The notes: a model not told the origin generated them from the letters alone. Shown: positions 1 through 6,827, counted from the stretch's first letter. The stretch is 8,567 nucleotides of DNA from Fervidobacterium sp. (GCA_003522805.1 DPIB01000175.1:1-8567), one strand, 5' to 3'. Translations and numbers: made by a program.

Positions 1-45
1 TAGGTGGCGGGATGGTTTAATCACCTTTCTCTTTTCGTTCATCAT
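1..45 (-). other. Possible first codons of a leftward gene, cut by the window edge
   Basis: Minus-strand ATG-ATG at 45-40 opens a frame that stays open to the left edge (15 codons, beginning MMNEKRKVIKPSRHL). A promoter-like TGG-TATAAT lies 17 nt upstream, which would leave a 5' leader of only about 10 nt, and there is no ribosome binding site in front of the ATG. A second ATG at 49 gives only a 10-codon mini-frame. The stretch is too short to recognise a product, so this is a weak candidate. Confidence 0.15.
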
Positions 46-70
46 CCATCGAATCTATTAAATTATACCA
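17..70 (-). promoter_or_regulatory. Candidate extended -10 promoter firing leftward out of the window
   Basis: On the minus strand the sequence TGG-TATAAT lies at 70-62, a perfect -10 hexamer preceded by the TGn of an extended -10 element. No good -35 box is visible at 16-18 bp. It sits just downstream of the terminator of the 191-1444 gene, which is where a promoter for the next leftward gene would be expected. Further along, minus-strand AGGTGAT (26-20) is a good match to the 16S anti-Shine-Dalgarno sequence, but no ATG, GTG or TTG follows at a normal distance before the window edge. What it drives lies outside the window. Confidence 0.4.
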
Positions 71-95
71 CCTGAACAAGTTAAAAGTAGACTTT

Positions 96-136
96 AAAAA
101 AGCAGCCTCAAGGTATAATCTCTTGAGACTGCTTTT
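96..136 (-). terminator. Intrinsic terminator of the lipoprotein/beta-barrel operon
   Basis: An inverted repeat pairs 102-112 with 122-132 (GCAG, one mismatch, then CTCAAG against CTTGAG) around a 9-nt loop. The stem is extended by A98-A101 pairing with T133-T136. Read on the minus strand it is followed by a run of six T (101-96), the classic Rho-independent form. It lies about 54 nt after the stop codon of the 191-1444 gene. The plus-strand copy has only four T, so it could stop readthrough both ways but is better for the minus strand. Confidence 0.85.
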
Positions 137-190
137 GTTGCCATTAGTTCAAGACTTTAAGTTCCGTAAAAAGTGTATCTGACGAAAGGC

Positions 191-1444
191 TTATATTCCA
201 CCTGACAATTTAAGATACGCACTTACTCCTGGCGTTGAAGAACCCAACGGATTGAGACTATCGGTTGTCATTGACACTTGGAGATCTGCATTCAACAAAC
301 CTAAATTGATCTCCAGTCCGAGGCCGTTAGAATAAAATCCAGGTATCATTCCGAACATGTAATAAGCTTTCAAAACCTCGAGATTGATCCCTGCGTATGC
401 CTTCGCTGCCCAATCGCCGTTAAGTGAGTACATCCCTGTAACACCCCACATGAAGAATCCATCGCTCTTGTAATATGCTGTTACATTGATTGGATTATTA
501 ACGCTCATCGGCGTGAGTAAAGATGAAAATTCTGGATCCGAAAGTGTATAAGTTGCATCGGCTGTTATATCTGTGCCCTCGGCTGCATAATTTACCGAAC
601 CACTTGCGTTTACGGCGATGGAATACCTTGCGGTGGCAGGTCTGATTGTGATGTCGTTAACTGCAAATCCAAATTTGTCGTTACCATATCCCAGAGATAG
701 GCTTATACCTGCATCTTGAGAGAGGATGTCCATAAGTTCCTGAGAGGCAACCGTACTATCGGTCCACCTTGTATCGATTCCTTGAAAATTCAATGCACTG
801 ATGAGCACTACCTTTGCATCTGCTTCTACTTCCACATTCGCTGGTGAGGCAGAAGATGTGTAAGATGCATGTGCGTACGTGCGTATTGCATCGGAATAGA
901 GTACAGGTACGAAGAAATTGCCTGTGACAAAGAAGTCGTTGAACATCAATCCAGCACCTACGTTCAATCGCAGGTTGGACCTCGCAAAGCCATTTACCGT
1001 ATCTTCGACGTTCGATTCGAGCAATGTGTTACCAAAGAGTATCTGTGAAAACGTCTGCGGTAAGCTCATGGAAACAGCACCGCTGGCATTGACATAAGGT
1101 ATCAAATGAAGGCCAAAAAGATTCAAATGTACATAAGCTCCAGCTGTGACTGGGAATGCAAGATGGATACCGTTGTCCAATGCCCTATGCATGCTCGTTG
1201 CATCGATCGTTATTTCCTCTTCATTCAAAAGCGCATTCAAATTGTCCATATTGAAGAGATTCTGAGACAGTTGTAAATCAACGGTTGGGGAAACTTTGAG
1301 AAAAGTTGTACCATCCATTTTTGTCAGAGCAAGATTACTAAACGTGCCAAATGGATCTATGATGTTCGAGATGGAAAATGTAGAAACAGAAAACGCACAG
1401 ATGAAAAAAGTTATTATGAAAAGTACATATTTAGATTTTCTCAT
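191..1444 (-). CDS. Predicted outer-membrane beta-barrel protein, function unknown
   Basis: I do not recognise a named family; the role is inferred from sequence character. The 417-residue protein begins with a Sec signal peptide (Arg2, Lys3 and Lys5, then a hydrophobic core at about residues 7-22). The rest is rich in alternating hydrophobic/polar stretches with many Gly, Asn, Ser and aromatic residues, as in amphipathic beta strands. The best examples are about 94-128, 157-185, 245-300 and 325-417, where strands such as GLGLEINLGLL and GVSAYLKLSG alternate clearly. There is no terminal Phe of the proteobacterial kind; the chain ends SGGI. I chose ATG 1444, which has GAGGGGG at 1460-1454, 9 nt upstream; an in-frame TTG at 1462 would sit upstream of that site. 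It begins 14 nt after the lipoprotein gene's stop, so the two are almost certainly co-transcribed and may act together in the outer sheath. Alternatives are a secreted or surface-layer beta protein. Confidence 0.8.
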   Translation of the reverse strand: MRKSKYVLFIITFFICAFSVSTFSISNIIDPFGTFSNLALTKMDGTTFLKVSPTVDLQLSQNLFNMDNLNALLNEEEITIDATSMHRALDNGIHLAFPVTAGAYVHLNLFGLHLIPYVNASGAVSMSLPQTFSQILFGNTLLESNVEDTVNGFARSNLRLNVGAGLMFNDFFVTGNFFVPVLYSDAIRTYAHASYTSSASPANVEVEADAKVVLISALNFQGIDTRWTDSTVASQELMDILSQDAGISLSLGYGNDKFGFAVNDITIRPATARYSIAVNASGSVNYAAEGTDITADATYTLSDPEFSSLLTPMSVNNPINVTAYYKSDGFFMWGVTGMYSLNGDWAAKAYAGINLEVLKAYYMFGMIPGFYSNGLGLEINLGLLNADLQVSMTTDSLNPLGSSTPGVSAYLKLSGGI

Positions 1445-1453
1445 ATTGCATCG

Positions 1454-1460
1454 CCCCCTC
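1454..1460 (-). promoter_or_regulatory. Ribosome binding site that fixes the start of the beta-barrel gene
   Basis: Minus-strand GAGGGGG lies 9 nt upstream of ATG 1444 and overlaps the TGA stop (1461-1459) of the upstream lipoprotein gene. A ribosome finishing the first gene therefore stops on this site, which suggests translational coupling of the pair. It also rules out the in-frame TTG at 1462 as the start, since that codon lies upstream of the site. Confidence 0.75.
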
Positions 1461-3996
1461 AATTACCATTACCAAGTTTAACTTCCGTTGCCACTTTCAA
1501 TTCGACTGCTATGTAAGGTATAGCGTTTATGGCACCATTGTAATTCAGACTTACCGATTGATCTTTCGGGACCAATATCTTGTATTTCACACCACCTGTT
1601 GCTATACTCCGTATCTGCTCAGATGTCAGTACGATGCTTGGATTAGCTGTAGATATGTCGCCAGAAAGTATCTTATCGCCATTACTCTTTTCAAGAATGA
1701 TTTCCGCTGCAAGGCCTGTTGTATTCTTCCAACCCTTGAACTTCAGACTTGCCTTATCGATGATGCTGGCTAAATCATTGAGAACCGATAAATCATCAGG
1801 CAGGTCTCCTTGGGTCAATACAACATCGGAAGGTGTAGCTTCGACGTTGAAAGGTACATCTAGGTTCAGAGCAAACTTTATCACACTGTTTTTACTAAGT
1901 ATGCCTGTCCCTGTTTCGATCTTTGCAGAAACGTCCATTGGCTCACCTTGTTTTAACAACTCTTCTATTTTTTCACCTATATTGACAGGATTACCAGGTG
2001 TGACAGTATATTTTTGATCTGTGACAGTGATCGTCACGGTTGCTGGTATGGTTGCATTTTCAATATCAAGTGATATTGGCGCACTTATGTTGTAATCGAA
2101 ATCTTTGAGGAATGCGGAATCACCGCTGAAGACTTGTGAAAAATCGACGCTCGTCAAAGAGCCCAAATCGTACGACTGGCCTTTAAGACTCACGTTATCG
2201 ATCTCGAACGTTGCTAGTTCTGGTTGGAACTTTGCATACGCTCCATTTTTCAAATTCACGTTACTGAGCGTAATAATATCACCACTAACAGAAGGCGTTG
2301 CTTCAAATGTGAATGCATTGAATGAACTAAAATCGATACGCTTGTTTTCAGCCTTTATAACCTTTGTTTGAGTAGCTCCAGCGGTATCACCGAATGCAAC
2401 TTGTTCAATTCCCTCATCAAAGAAGTTCGATGCAATATCTAGTTTCAGTCCGTCGATTCCCTTTATGTTGTACTTTATGTTTATCACCGCAGTTGCATCG
2501 AGAGAATTGACTAAATCCTTCACATCACTTGGTATTGCATAGTTTATGCTTATCGCATTACCTTTGAGTGCGTCTCCCGATACTTTTGCCGTCTCTATAA
2601 TTATGTCCTGACCATCTGGTAGAAATGCTTGATAACTGATTGTTGAACCGGTCACAGTCGCTTCAAGGATTATATCAACATCCGATGGTAACGATACACC
2701 AGCAAATTTTACTTTGACAAGTGAACCACTTTCTGTATTGGAGCCGAACGTTGTTGTTGCTTGTATCGTTTCAAGGCCAGTAAAATTAACTTCCATGTAT
2801 CCACTACTACTTTTGAAACTTAGTTCTGTGACGTTTGATGGACGTGGAACACTGAATTTTATTTCGTAATCTTTGATTGCTTTTAATGTAACTTGAGGTG
2901 TAACAGTCACTTTTGGTTTCGTATTTCTAAAGTCTGCCGAGATCTTTCCAGAGAGTGTAAGCTTTCCACTAACCTGTATACCATCACCGACTTTGAAGTA
3001 CGTTTCTAATAGCGGCACTTCTAATGTATCAGAATTAGTGCTATTATTACCGAGAGAAATGCCTCCACTCCTTATCGCTAATTGTTGTGTCAAGTTTCCA
3101 AAGAATCCAGCAATCGTGATTTTTTGCTTTATCTTGCCACTAAGTTTTGTATACCAGTTTCCATCACTCACTAAGGAGATGTTCACATCTGGGATGGTAT
3201 ATTCTAATACTCCATTGCTATTGACTTTTGAGAGGTCTAAATTCTTGAAATAGTTGAGCTTGAGACCTGTAAGTTTGAGTGTCACCGTACCATTTGCAAC
3301 TGACGAACTATTGTTCTTTATGGTCACCGTAGAATTTTTCTTTATGAACAGCGCTATCTTCTGACCGGTTTGCTTTTGAGAACCATCGATGAAAATAGAT
3401 AGCGGACCGCCTGTTCCAATGAACGTCAATTCGATCTTGGCTTCCTTGAAATTACCTTCGTCGAATGGTAATACGCTACTCAATATGTTACCAACCTCGA
3501 TCGAACCATTGGCTGGTATCACAATGGATTGATTATCGACTAATGTCATATCTGGAATGTCCACAGTCGTAATGTCAATTTCTGTGTCCTGACTTTGTAA
3601 ATTAAAAGATGGAAGTTCTATTTGACCAGATAGCTGGCCGAGGAATTGCGATGTGTCAAGACTAAAGCTAAAGCCTTGACCAAATTGTGCAAGTTGATCT
3701 CTAAGCTGTTGTTCAACACCTGCGAGCACTGTTTCTGGCGAGTACACCACTTCCGTGGCGTACGTCAAACGTACTGGATCACTCTTGACGATGTTGAGAG
3801 GCGATAGTGTCAATTGATCCAGAAGACTGTCGATGAATGAGTTCATCTTGAAGTCGAACGTTGTAATCGGGAACTCGAGGTACTTTGTGTATTTGACAGA
3901 GACCTTTTCAGGCGCCTTACTCGGTACTCTTAAACCGCACGATACGAAGCTCAGAGCTACAACAACTATGAAAAAGATGTAAAAAGTTCTTTTCAT
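1459..3996 (-). CDS. Large beta-rich lipoprotein, function unknown
   Basis: No named family is recognised. The 845-residue protein starts with a lipoprotein signal peptide: Lys2-Arg3, a hydrophobic run at about residues 5-18 and a lipobox-like FVSC with Cys20, which appears to be the only cysteine in the whole protein. It should be lipidated at Cys20 and anchored in a membrane. The mature part is almost entirely Val/Ile/Thr/Ser/Asn-rich beta sequence, suggesting a chain of beta-sandwich modules. A jelly-roll-like block lies at about 155-245, and others at about 260-370, 375-460, 480-610 and 630-845. Short helical stretches occur at about 50-62, 88-104, 672-684 and 735-748. There are no enzyme motifs and only two Trp. 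The ATG at 3996 has GGAGGTGG 6 nt upstream. It is the first gene of an operon with the beta-barrel gene. A structural or transport role in the outer sheath is an inference from the partner and the lipid anchor. Confidence 0.85.
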   Translation of the reverse strand: MKRTFYIFFIVVVALSFVSCGLRVPSKAPEKVSVKYTKYLEFPITTFDFKMNSFIDSLLDQLTLSPLNIVKSDPVRLTYATEVVYSPETVLAGVEQQLRDQLAQFGQGFSFSLDTSQFLGQLSGQIELPSFNLQSQDTEIDITTVDIPDMTLVDNQSIVIPANGSIEVGNILSSVLPFDEGNFKEAKIELTFIGTGGPLSIFIDGSQKQTGQKIALFIKKNSTVTIKNNSSSVANGTVTLKLTGLKLNYFKNLDLSKVNSNGVLEYTIPDVNISLVSDGNWYTKLSGKIKQKITIAGFFGNLTQQLAIRSGGISLGNNSTNSDTLEVPLLETYFKVGDGIQVSGKLTLSGKISADFRNTKPKVTVTPQVTLKAIKDYEIKFSVPRPSNVTELSFKSSSGYMEVNFTGLETIQATTTFGSNTESGSLVKVKFAGVSLPSDVDIILEATVTGSTISYQAFLPDGQDIIIETAKVSGDALKGNAISINYAIPSDVKDLVNSLDATAVINIKYNIKGIDGLKLDIASNFFDEGIEQVAFGDTAGATQTKVIKAENKRIDFSSFNAFTFEATPSVSGDIITLSNVNLKNGAYAKFQPELATFEIDNVSLKGQSYDLGSLTSVDFSQVFSGDSAFLKDFDYNISAPISLDIENATIPATVTITVTDQKYTVTPGNPVNIGEKIEELLKQGEPMDVSAKIETGTGILSKNSVIKFALNLDVPFNVEATPSDVVLTQGDLPDDLSVLNDLASIIDKASLKFKGWKNTTGLAAEIILEKSNGDKILSGDISTANPSIVLTSEQIRSIATGGVKYKILVPKDQSVSLNYNGAINAIPYIAVELKVATEVKLGNGN

Positions 3997-4082
3997 ACAG
4001 TACCACCTCCAATTTTAGCTTACGCTAACCTTTCTTTACGCGCCCCTTAATTATTTAGACCACCATTTTGTGATTCTGTTTA

Positions 4083-4113
4083 ATTTTATCATAAAACTAT
4101 TCATCATTCGCAA
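4083..4113 (-). promoter_or_regulatory. Weak candidate promoter for the lipoprotein/beta-barrel operon
   Basis: The 3997-4210 gap is divergent, so both flanking operons should start here. On the minus strand TATGAT (4093-4088) and the overlapping TAAAAT (4088-4083) resemble -10 boxes, with TTGCGA (4113-4108) upstream. The spacing is imperfect (14 or 19 bp), so this is only the best of several AT-rich possibilities. The start point would lie about 80-90 nt before the ATG. A small inverted repeat, TTAGC-ttac-GCTAA, lies at about 4015-4028, next to the ribosome binding site. Confidence 0.3.
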
Positions 4114-4142
4114 AAAACTTTTCCAAAAAAATACTGTAGGAT

Positions 4143-4171
4143 TTGCACAATGTGTGGTAGAATATTAAATT
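4143..4171 (+). promoter_or_regulatory. Candidate promoter for flgB-flgC-fliE
   Basis: Two overlapping readings are visible. TGG-TAGAAT at 4155-4163 is a five-of-six -10 box with an extended TGn and no -35 box. Alternatively TTGCAC (4143-4148) and TAAATT (4166-4171) are 17 bp apart. Both look like the housekeeping sigma type; I see no clear flagellar sigma-28 consensus. Transcription would begin about 30-40 nt before the flgB ATG. Confidence 0.45.
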
Positions 4172-4210
4172 GTAGTATGAGACAGCAGAGTGTGTTTGGA
4201 GGCGAATGCT

Positions 4211-4603
4211 ATGGACTCAATCTTCAATTCAAATTTTGATACACTTAAGACCGCATTAGATGTTCAACTTAAGAGGCAAGAACTGCACGCTGAAAACATA
4301 GCGAATGCTGAAACGCCTGGATACAAGAAAAAATACGTCGCATTTGAAGAATATCTTCAACAATCGAAGATGAAGCTTAAGATGAATACAACGGATGAAA
4401 AGCATTTGTCATCATCACCAAGTGTTGTGCAAGCCAAGCAGATAACGCAAGATAACACGTCGATTACAAACGATGAAAACAACGTAGATATCGAAATGGA
4501 AACAATAGAAATGGTCAAAGACGCGTTGAGATATCAAACCCTTTCAAGGTTGATGAGTGCAAACATAGACAGATATAATACAGTGATTAGGAATACGAGG
4601 TAA
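4211..4603 (+). CDS. flgB: Flagellar basal-body proximal rod protein FlgB
   Basis: FlgB is a proximal rod subunit exported by the flagellar type III system and assembled between the MS ring and the distal rod. The 130-residue product has the usual family length. It carries the N-terminal rod/hook signature with NIANAETPGYK at residues 29-39, and the C-terminal block NVDIEMETIEMVKDALRYQ (91-109), the FlgB form of the conserved rod helix. The middle part (about 55-88) is polar and low in conservation, as usual. ATG 4211 is preceded by GGAGG at 4198-4202 (8 nt spacing); an in-frame GTG at 4190 lies upstream of that site and is rejected. It is the first gene of a three-gene flagellar cluster and is divergent from the envelope operon. 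Confidence 0.96.
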   Translation: MDSIFNSNFDTLKTALDVQLKRQELHAENIANAETPGYKKKYVAFEEYLQQSKMKLKMNTTDEKHLSSSPSVVQAKQITQDNTSITNDENNVDIEMETIEMVKDALRYQTLSRLMSANIDRYNTVIRNTR

Positions 4604-4668
4604 ATTTAGAGAATAAATACTTGAATATCGAAAAGGAAAAAAGAATATTTGGTAAGAGGTGAGTCATT

Positions 4669-5085
4669 ATGCAGAGTGAATTCAATATAATGAATATATC
4701 GGCAACAGGGTTGTCTGCTCAAAGATTTAGAATAGAACTGATATCGACAAATATCGCAAATTCTGAAACCACAAGAACGGAGAACGGTGAGCCTTACAGA
4801 AGGAAGGTCCCAGTTTTCCAAGAACTGTTGAGGAATATCCAAGGGCGTCAGGAAAATAGTGGTGTCATAGTGGAAAGTATCTATGAAGATCCTTCGGAGT
4901 TCAGGATAGCCTACGACCCTACTCATCCAGATGCTGACGAAAATGGTTATGTTAAATTGCCAAATGTCAATATAGTCAGGGAAATGGTTGACATGATAAA
5001 TGCACAAAGGGCGTACGAAGCGAATGCAACTTCCATTAATACAACAAAGGCTATGATAACTTCTGCCCTGCAAATCGGGAGGTGA
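4669..5085 (+). CDS. flgC: Flagellar basal-body proximal rod protein FlgC
   Basis: FlgC is a second proximal rod subunit and stacks with FlgB in the rod. The 138-residue product shows the N-terminal helix with [10 protein letters not shown] (11-20) and NIANSET (28-34). The strongly conserved C-terminal half includes [20 protein letters not shown] (82-101) and then [17 protein letters not shown] (103-119), which together are diagnostic for FlgC. ATG 4669 follows AGAGGTGAG at 4655-4663 with normal spacing. It lies 65 nt after flgB. Its TGA stop (5083-5085) overlaps the ribosome binding site of fliE, so the two genes are tightly coupled. Confidence 0.97.
   Translation: MQSEFNIMNISATGLSAQRFRIELISTNIANSETTRTENGEPYRRKVPVFQELLRNIQGRQENSGVIVESIYEDPSEFRIAYDPTHPDADENGYVKLPNVNIVREMVDMINAQRAYEANATSINTTKAMITSALQIGR
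5077..5084 (+). promoter_or_regulatory. Ribosome binding site that fixes the fliE start at GTG 5091
   Basis: GGGAGGTG lies 6 nt upstream of GTG 5091. The in-frame GTG at 5082 is part of this same site, so it cannot be the start. The flgC stop codon overlaps the site, which favours translational coupling of flgC and fliE. Confidence 0.75.
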
Positions 5086-5090
5086 AGTAC

Positions 5091-5387
5091 GTGATAGAGA
5101 AGATTAACGGAATTCAGAATATACCAAGTACAACAAGCACATCAAATGTTCAAAATACAAAATCGGAGAGTGAATTCAGCAAAATCTTATCCGATGCGAT
5201 AAAGTCTGTTAACGATCAACAGAAATATGTAGAACAACTTTCCGATGACTTTGCTCAAGGAAAGATAAGCAACATCCACGAACTCGTAGTTGAGGCTGAG
5301 AAGGCTTCCATTTCGTTACGCCTTACAGTAGAAGTAAGAAATAAAATAGTCGATGCATATAGAGAAATAATGCGGATGCAATTTTGA
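5091..5387 (+). CDS. fliE: Flagellar hook-basal body complex protein FliE
   Basis: FliE is the small adaptor that joins the MS ring (FliF) to the proximal rod and is needed for export of rod subunits. The 98-residue product has the normal length. Its variable N-terminus (1-25) is followed by the family core: [19 protein letters not shown] (27-45), then [20 protein letters not shown] (62-81), and the ending [12 protein letters not shown] (87-98), which matches the very conserved FliE C-terminus. The start is GTG 5091, chosen because GGGAGGTG lies 6 nt upstream; starting at GTG 5082 would add three residues and place the start inside the Shine-Dalgarno. It is last in the operon and is followed by a strong terminator instead of fliF. 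Confidence 0.95.
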   Translation: MIEKINGIQNIPSTTSTSNVQNTKSESEFSKILSDAIKSVNDQQKYVEQLSDDFAQGKISNIHELVVEAEKASISLRLTVEVRNKIVDAYREIMRMQF

Positions 5388-5449
5388 TCGTTCTTTTCGT
5401 GAATCAGTGTGGAAGATTTTCTTACATCAGAAGCTATTTAGAAAATTTC

Positions 5450-5478
5450 AAAAAAGTGGGGAGAAATCCCCACTTTTT
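5450..5478. terminator. Bidirectional intrinsic terminator between fliE and the convergent rod-protein gene
   Basis: A perfect 11-bp inverted repeat (AAAAAGTGGGG at 5451-5461 and CCCCACTTTTT at 5468-5478) encloses a 6-nt loop. It has five T on the plus strand and six on the minus strand (5455-5450). It lies about 63 nt after the fliE stop and about 41 nt beyond the stop of the minus-strand gene at 5519, so it can end both transcripts. Confidence 0.92.
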
Positions 5479-5518
5479 GTCTTCAGTTATAGCTTTTCTG
5501 ACTTTCTAGAAACTATCG

Positions 5519-6556
5519 TTATGGTAACATTGCTCCTACAACTGCGGCTACAATACCTACAACAATTCCGATGATTCCAAACATCTGAGCCTGCTGAACC
5601 TTTGCACTTACTTCTTGAGAAGATTTTTCTAACTGCTCCAGTTTGGCATTAGCTTCATCAAGTGATTGTTGCATAAGAGCAAAATCGTCTTCTGAAATTT
5701 TTGTTCCAGTTGTGTCGTAAATCATATTTGCATATTCTTCAAGTAACTCTATCCTGTTCAACAGCGTCTCAGAATTCTCTTCAAGCTCAACGACTTTAGC
5801 TCCATTCTCATCAACGATCTTAGAAAGGTCTTCTATCTGTTTTCTGAGTAAATAATCTGTGTCGCCTATCTGTGCACCAAGTCCGGTGATAATCTCACTA
5901 AGCCCATCGATGCTTTCTCTTAGTTCTGCCACACTTGCTTCGAGTGCATCACACTTTTCGGCATCAGCCTTTGTAGAAAGATTATCGTAGATGTTGACTA
6001 TGTCTTGATCATGCATATCTACTTTCAAAGCAAGTGATTCAATACTTTCGAAACTTGTTTCAAGTGCAACGACCATTTCTCTTAGATCCATGAGTTCGTC
6101 AGAAAACATACCTAGTGTTTCGTAAATCTTGAGAATATCAGTATCGTGGATATCAAGTGTTACTGTGATGTCTTCGATAGCTGTACCGATTTCACCCATT
6201 ATTTCTTCCTTGACTCCTTCTACTGATACTTCAACATAGGAACTAAGCCTTTCTTCTACTGATGCAACATTTGCTGCAAGTTCGTAAAGCATGTCTCTTA
6301 GTGCTGGAAGGCCATCATCAATAGTGCTTTGTACATTAAGAACTTTTGTTTCGAGCTCAGCTAATCTTCCATCCAAATCAGAAATGACTGAATCAAAATC
6401 GTCTACTGATACTTTAGAACCAAGTGAGTCATAAATCATGTTTGAATACTCTTCAAGAATATCGACTCTGCTTAGCAATGCTTGAACATCCACCTCTTGT
6501 GCAAAAGCAACCAAACCGAACAAAACAACCACAAGAACAATCCCCAGTTTCTTCAT
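5519..6556 (-). CDS. Secreted coiled-coil rod protein with C-terminal membrane helix, resembling Omp-alpha
   Basis: The 345-residue protein probably forms an envelope spacer. It has a Sec signal peptide (residues 1-19, cleavage expected after AFA before Gln20), a long acidic Leu/Ile/Val heptad-type segment (about 24-322) and a glycine-rich hydrophobic segment (325-344) ending in Pro345. That segment contains GxxxG (330-334). This is the layout of Thermotoga Omp-alpha, a rod anchored in the outer membrane by its C-terminus, but I see no N-terminal SLH domain. The rod contains internal repeats: residues 27-54 and 265-292 share 18 of 28 identical positions, and 133-148 and 178-193 share 8 of 16. 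The only cysteine is Cys202. The ATG has AAAGGAGGG 6 nt upstream. The gene is monocistronic between its own promoter and a convergent terminator. Assignment to Omp-alpha is by architecture, not by alignment. Confidence 0.85.
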   Translation of the reverse strand: MKKLGIVLVVVLFGLVAFAQEVDVQALLSRVDILEEYSNMIYDSLGSKVSVDDFDSVISDLDGRLAELETKVLNVQSTIDDGLPALRDMLYELAANVASVEERLSSYVEVSVEGVKEEIMGEIGTAIEDITVTLDIHDTDILKIYETLGMFSDELMDLREMVVALETSFESIESLALKVDMHDQDIVNIYDNLSTKADAEKCDALEASVAELRESIDGLSEIITGLGAQIGDTDYLLRKQIEDLSKIVDENGAKVVELEENSETLLNRIELLEEYANMIYDTTGTKISEDDFALMQQSLDEANAKLEQLEKSSQEVSAKVQQAQMFGIIGIVVGIVAAVVGAMLP

Positions 6557-6791
6557 ATCTTTCCCTCCTTTTGAAGAATGTAATATGACCTAAACTGAAA
6601 TAAAAGAAAAATCGAAATACACCCGGTTACGATATTCTCCTCCGCTTACCCAATTACCATGCACCCTCGTCTAAGTATTACAATGTACAACAGAACAGAT
6701 ATCACATTTACTCAAATGCTCACAGGACAGCGTAAACTGTATGCTGCAAGTATCTAGGTGCCAAAGAAGGTTTTTTAATTTCTAACATACA
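6557..6791 (-). promoter_or_regulatory. Long untranslated leader of the coiled-coil rod protein gene
   Basis: If the promoter at 6798-6827 is used, the mRNA carries about 235 nt before the ATG. The last part holds the strong ribosome binding site (minus-strand AAAGGAGGG, 6571-6563). Further up, minus-strand GGAGGAG (6642-6636) is a second Shine-Dalgarno-like site with no start codon at normal spacing. I find only short hairpins (for example ACAG/CTGT at 6727-6740) and no riboswitch I recognise. A long leader fits a highly expressed envelope protein with post-transcriptional control or mRNA stabilisation, but this is inference. Confidence 0.35.
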
Positions 6792-6797
6792 ATTGTT

Positions 6798-6827
6798 ATT
6801 ATATCACTACATTGCCTAAAAGTGCAA
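6798..6827 (-). promoter_or_regulatory. Promoter of the coiled-coil rod protein gene
   Basis: On the minus strand TTGCAC (6827-6822) and a perfect TATAAT (6803-6798) are 18 bp apart, and the -10 box is preceded by TGA (an extended TGn element). The predicted start is near 6791. It is the best minus-strand promoter in the 520-base gap between this gene and rpsO. Confidence 0.6.

Noticed and set aside
1296..1481. 61-codon plus-strand frame
   Set aside because: Antisense to the signal-peptide end of the beta-barrel gene; no ribosome binding site.
1580..2017. 145-codon plus-strand frame, and a 71-codon one at 1558-1773
   Set aside because: Both are antisense to the lipoprotein gene, with no ribosome binding site, and overlap each other in different frames.
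2105..3253. Plus-strand frames at 2105-2371 and 2993-3253
   Set aside because: Antisense shadows inside the lipoprotein gene, with no start signals.
4606..5073. 155-codon open frame on the minus strand
   Set aside because: It lies antisense across nearly all of flgC, which is certain; it has no ribosome binding site and a Cys/Arg/His-rich shadow composition.
6599..6757. Open plus-strand frame of about 50 codons (ATG 6659 would give 32 residues)
   Set aside because: There is no ribosome binding site before any start and no recognisable protein; it lies antisense to the predicted leader of the rod gene. Chance is the simplest explanation.
6741..6785. 14-codon frame ATG...TAA on the plus strand
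   Set aside because: Too short, and AGGACAG upstream is a weak ribosome binding site; nothing downstream would be regulated by it in that orientation before rpsO's own promoter.
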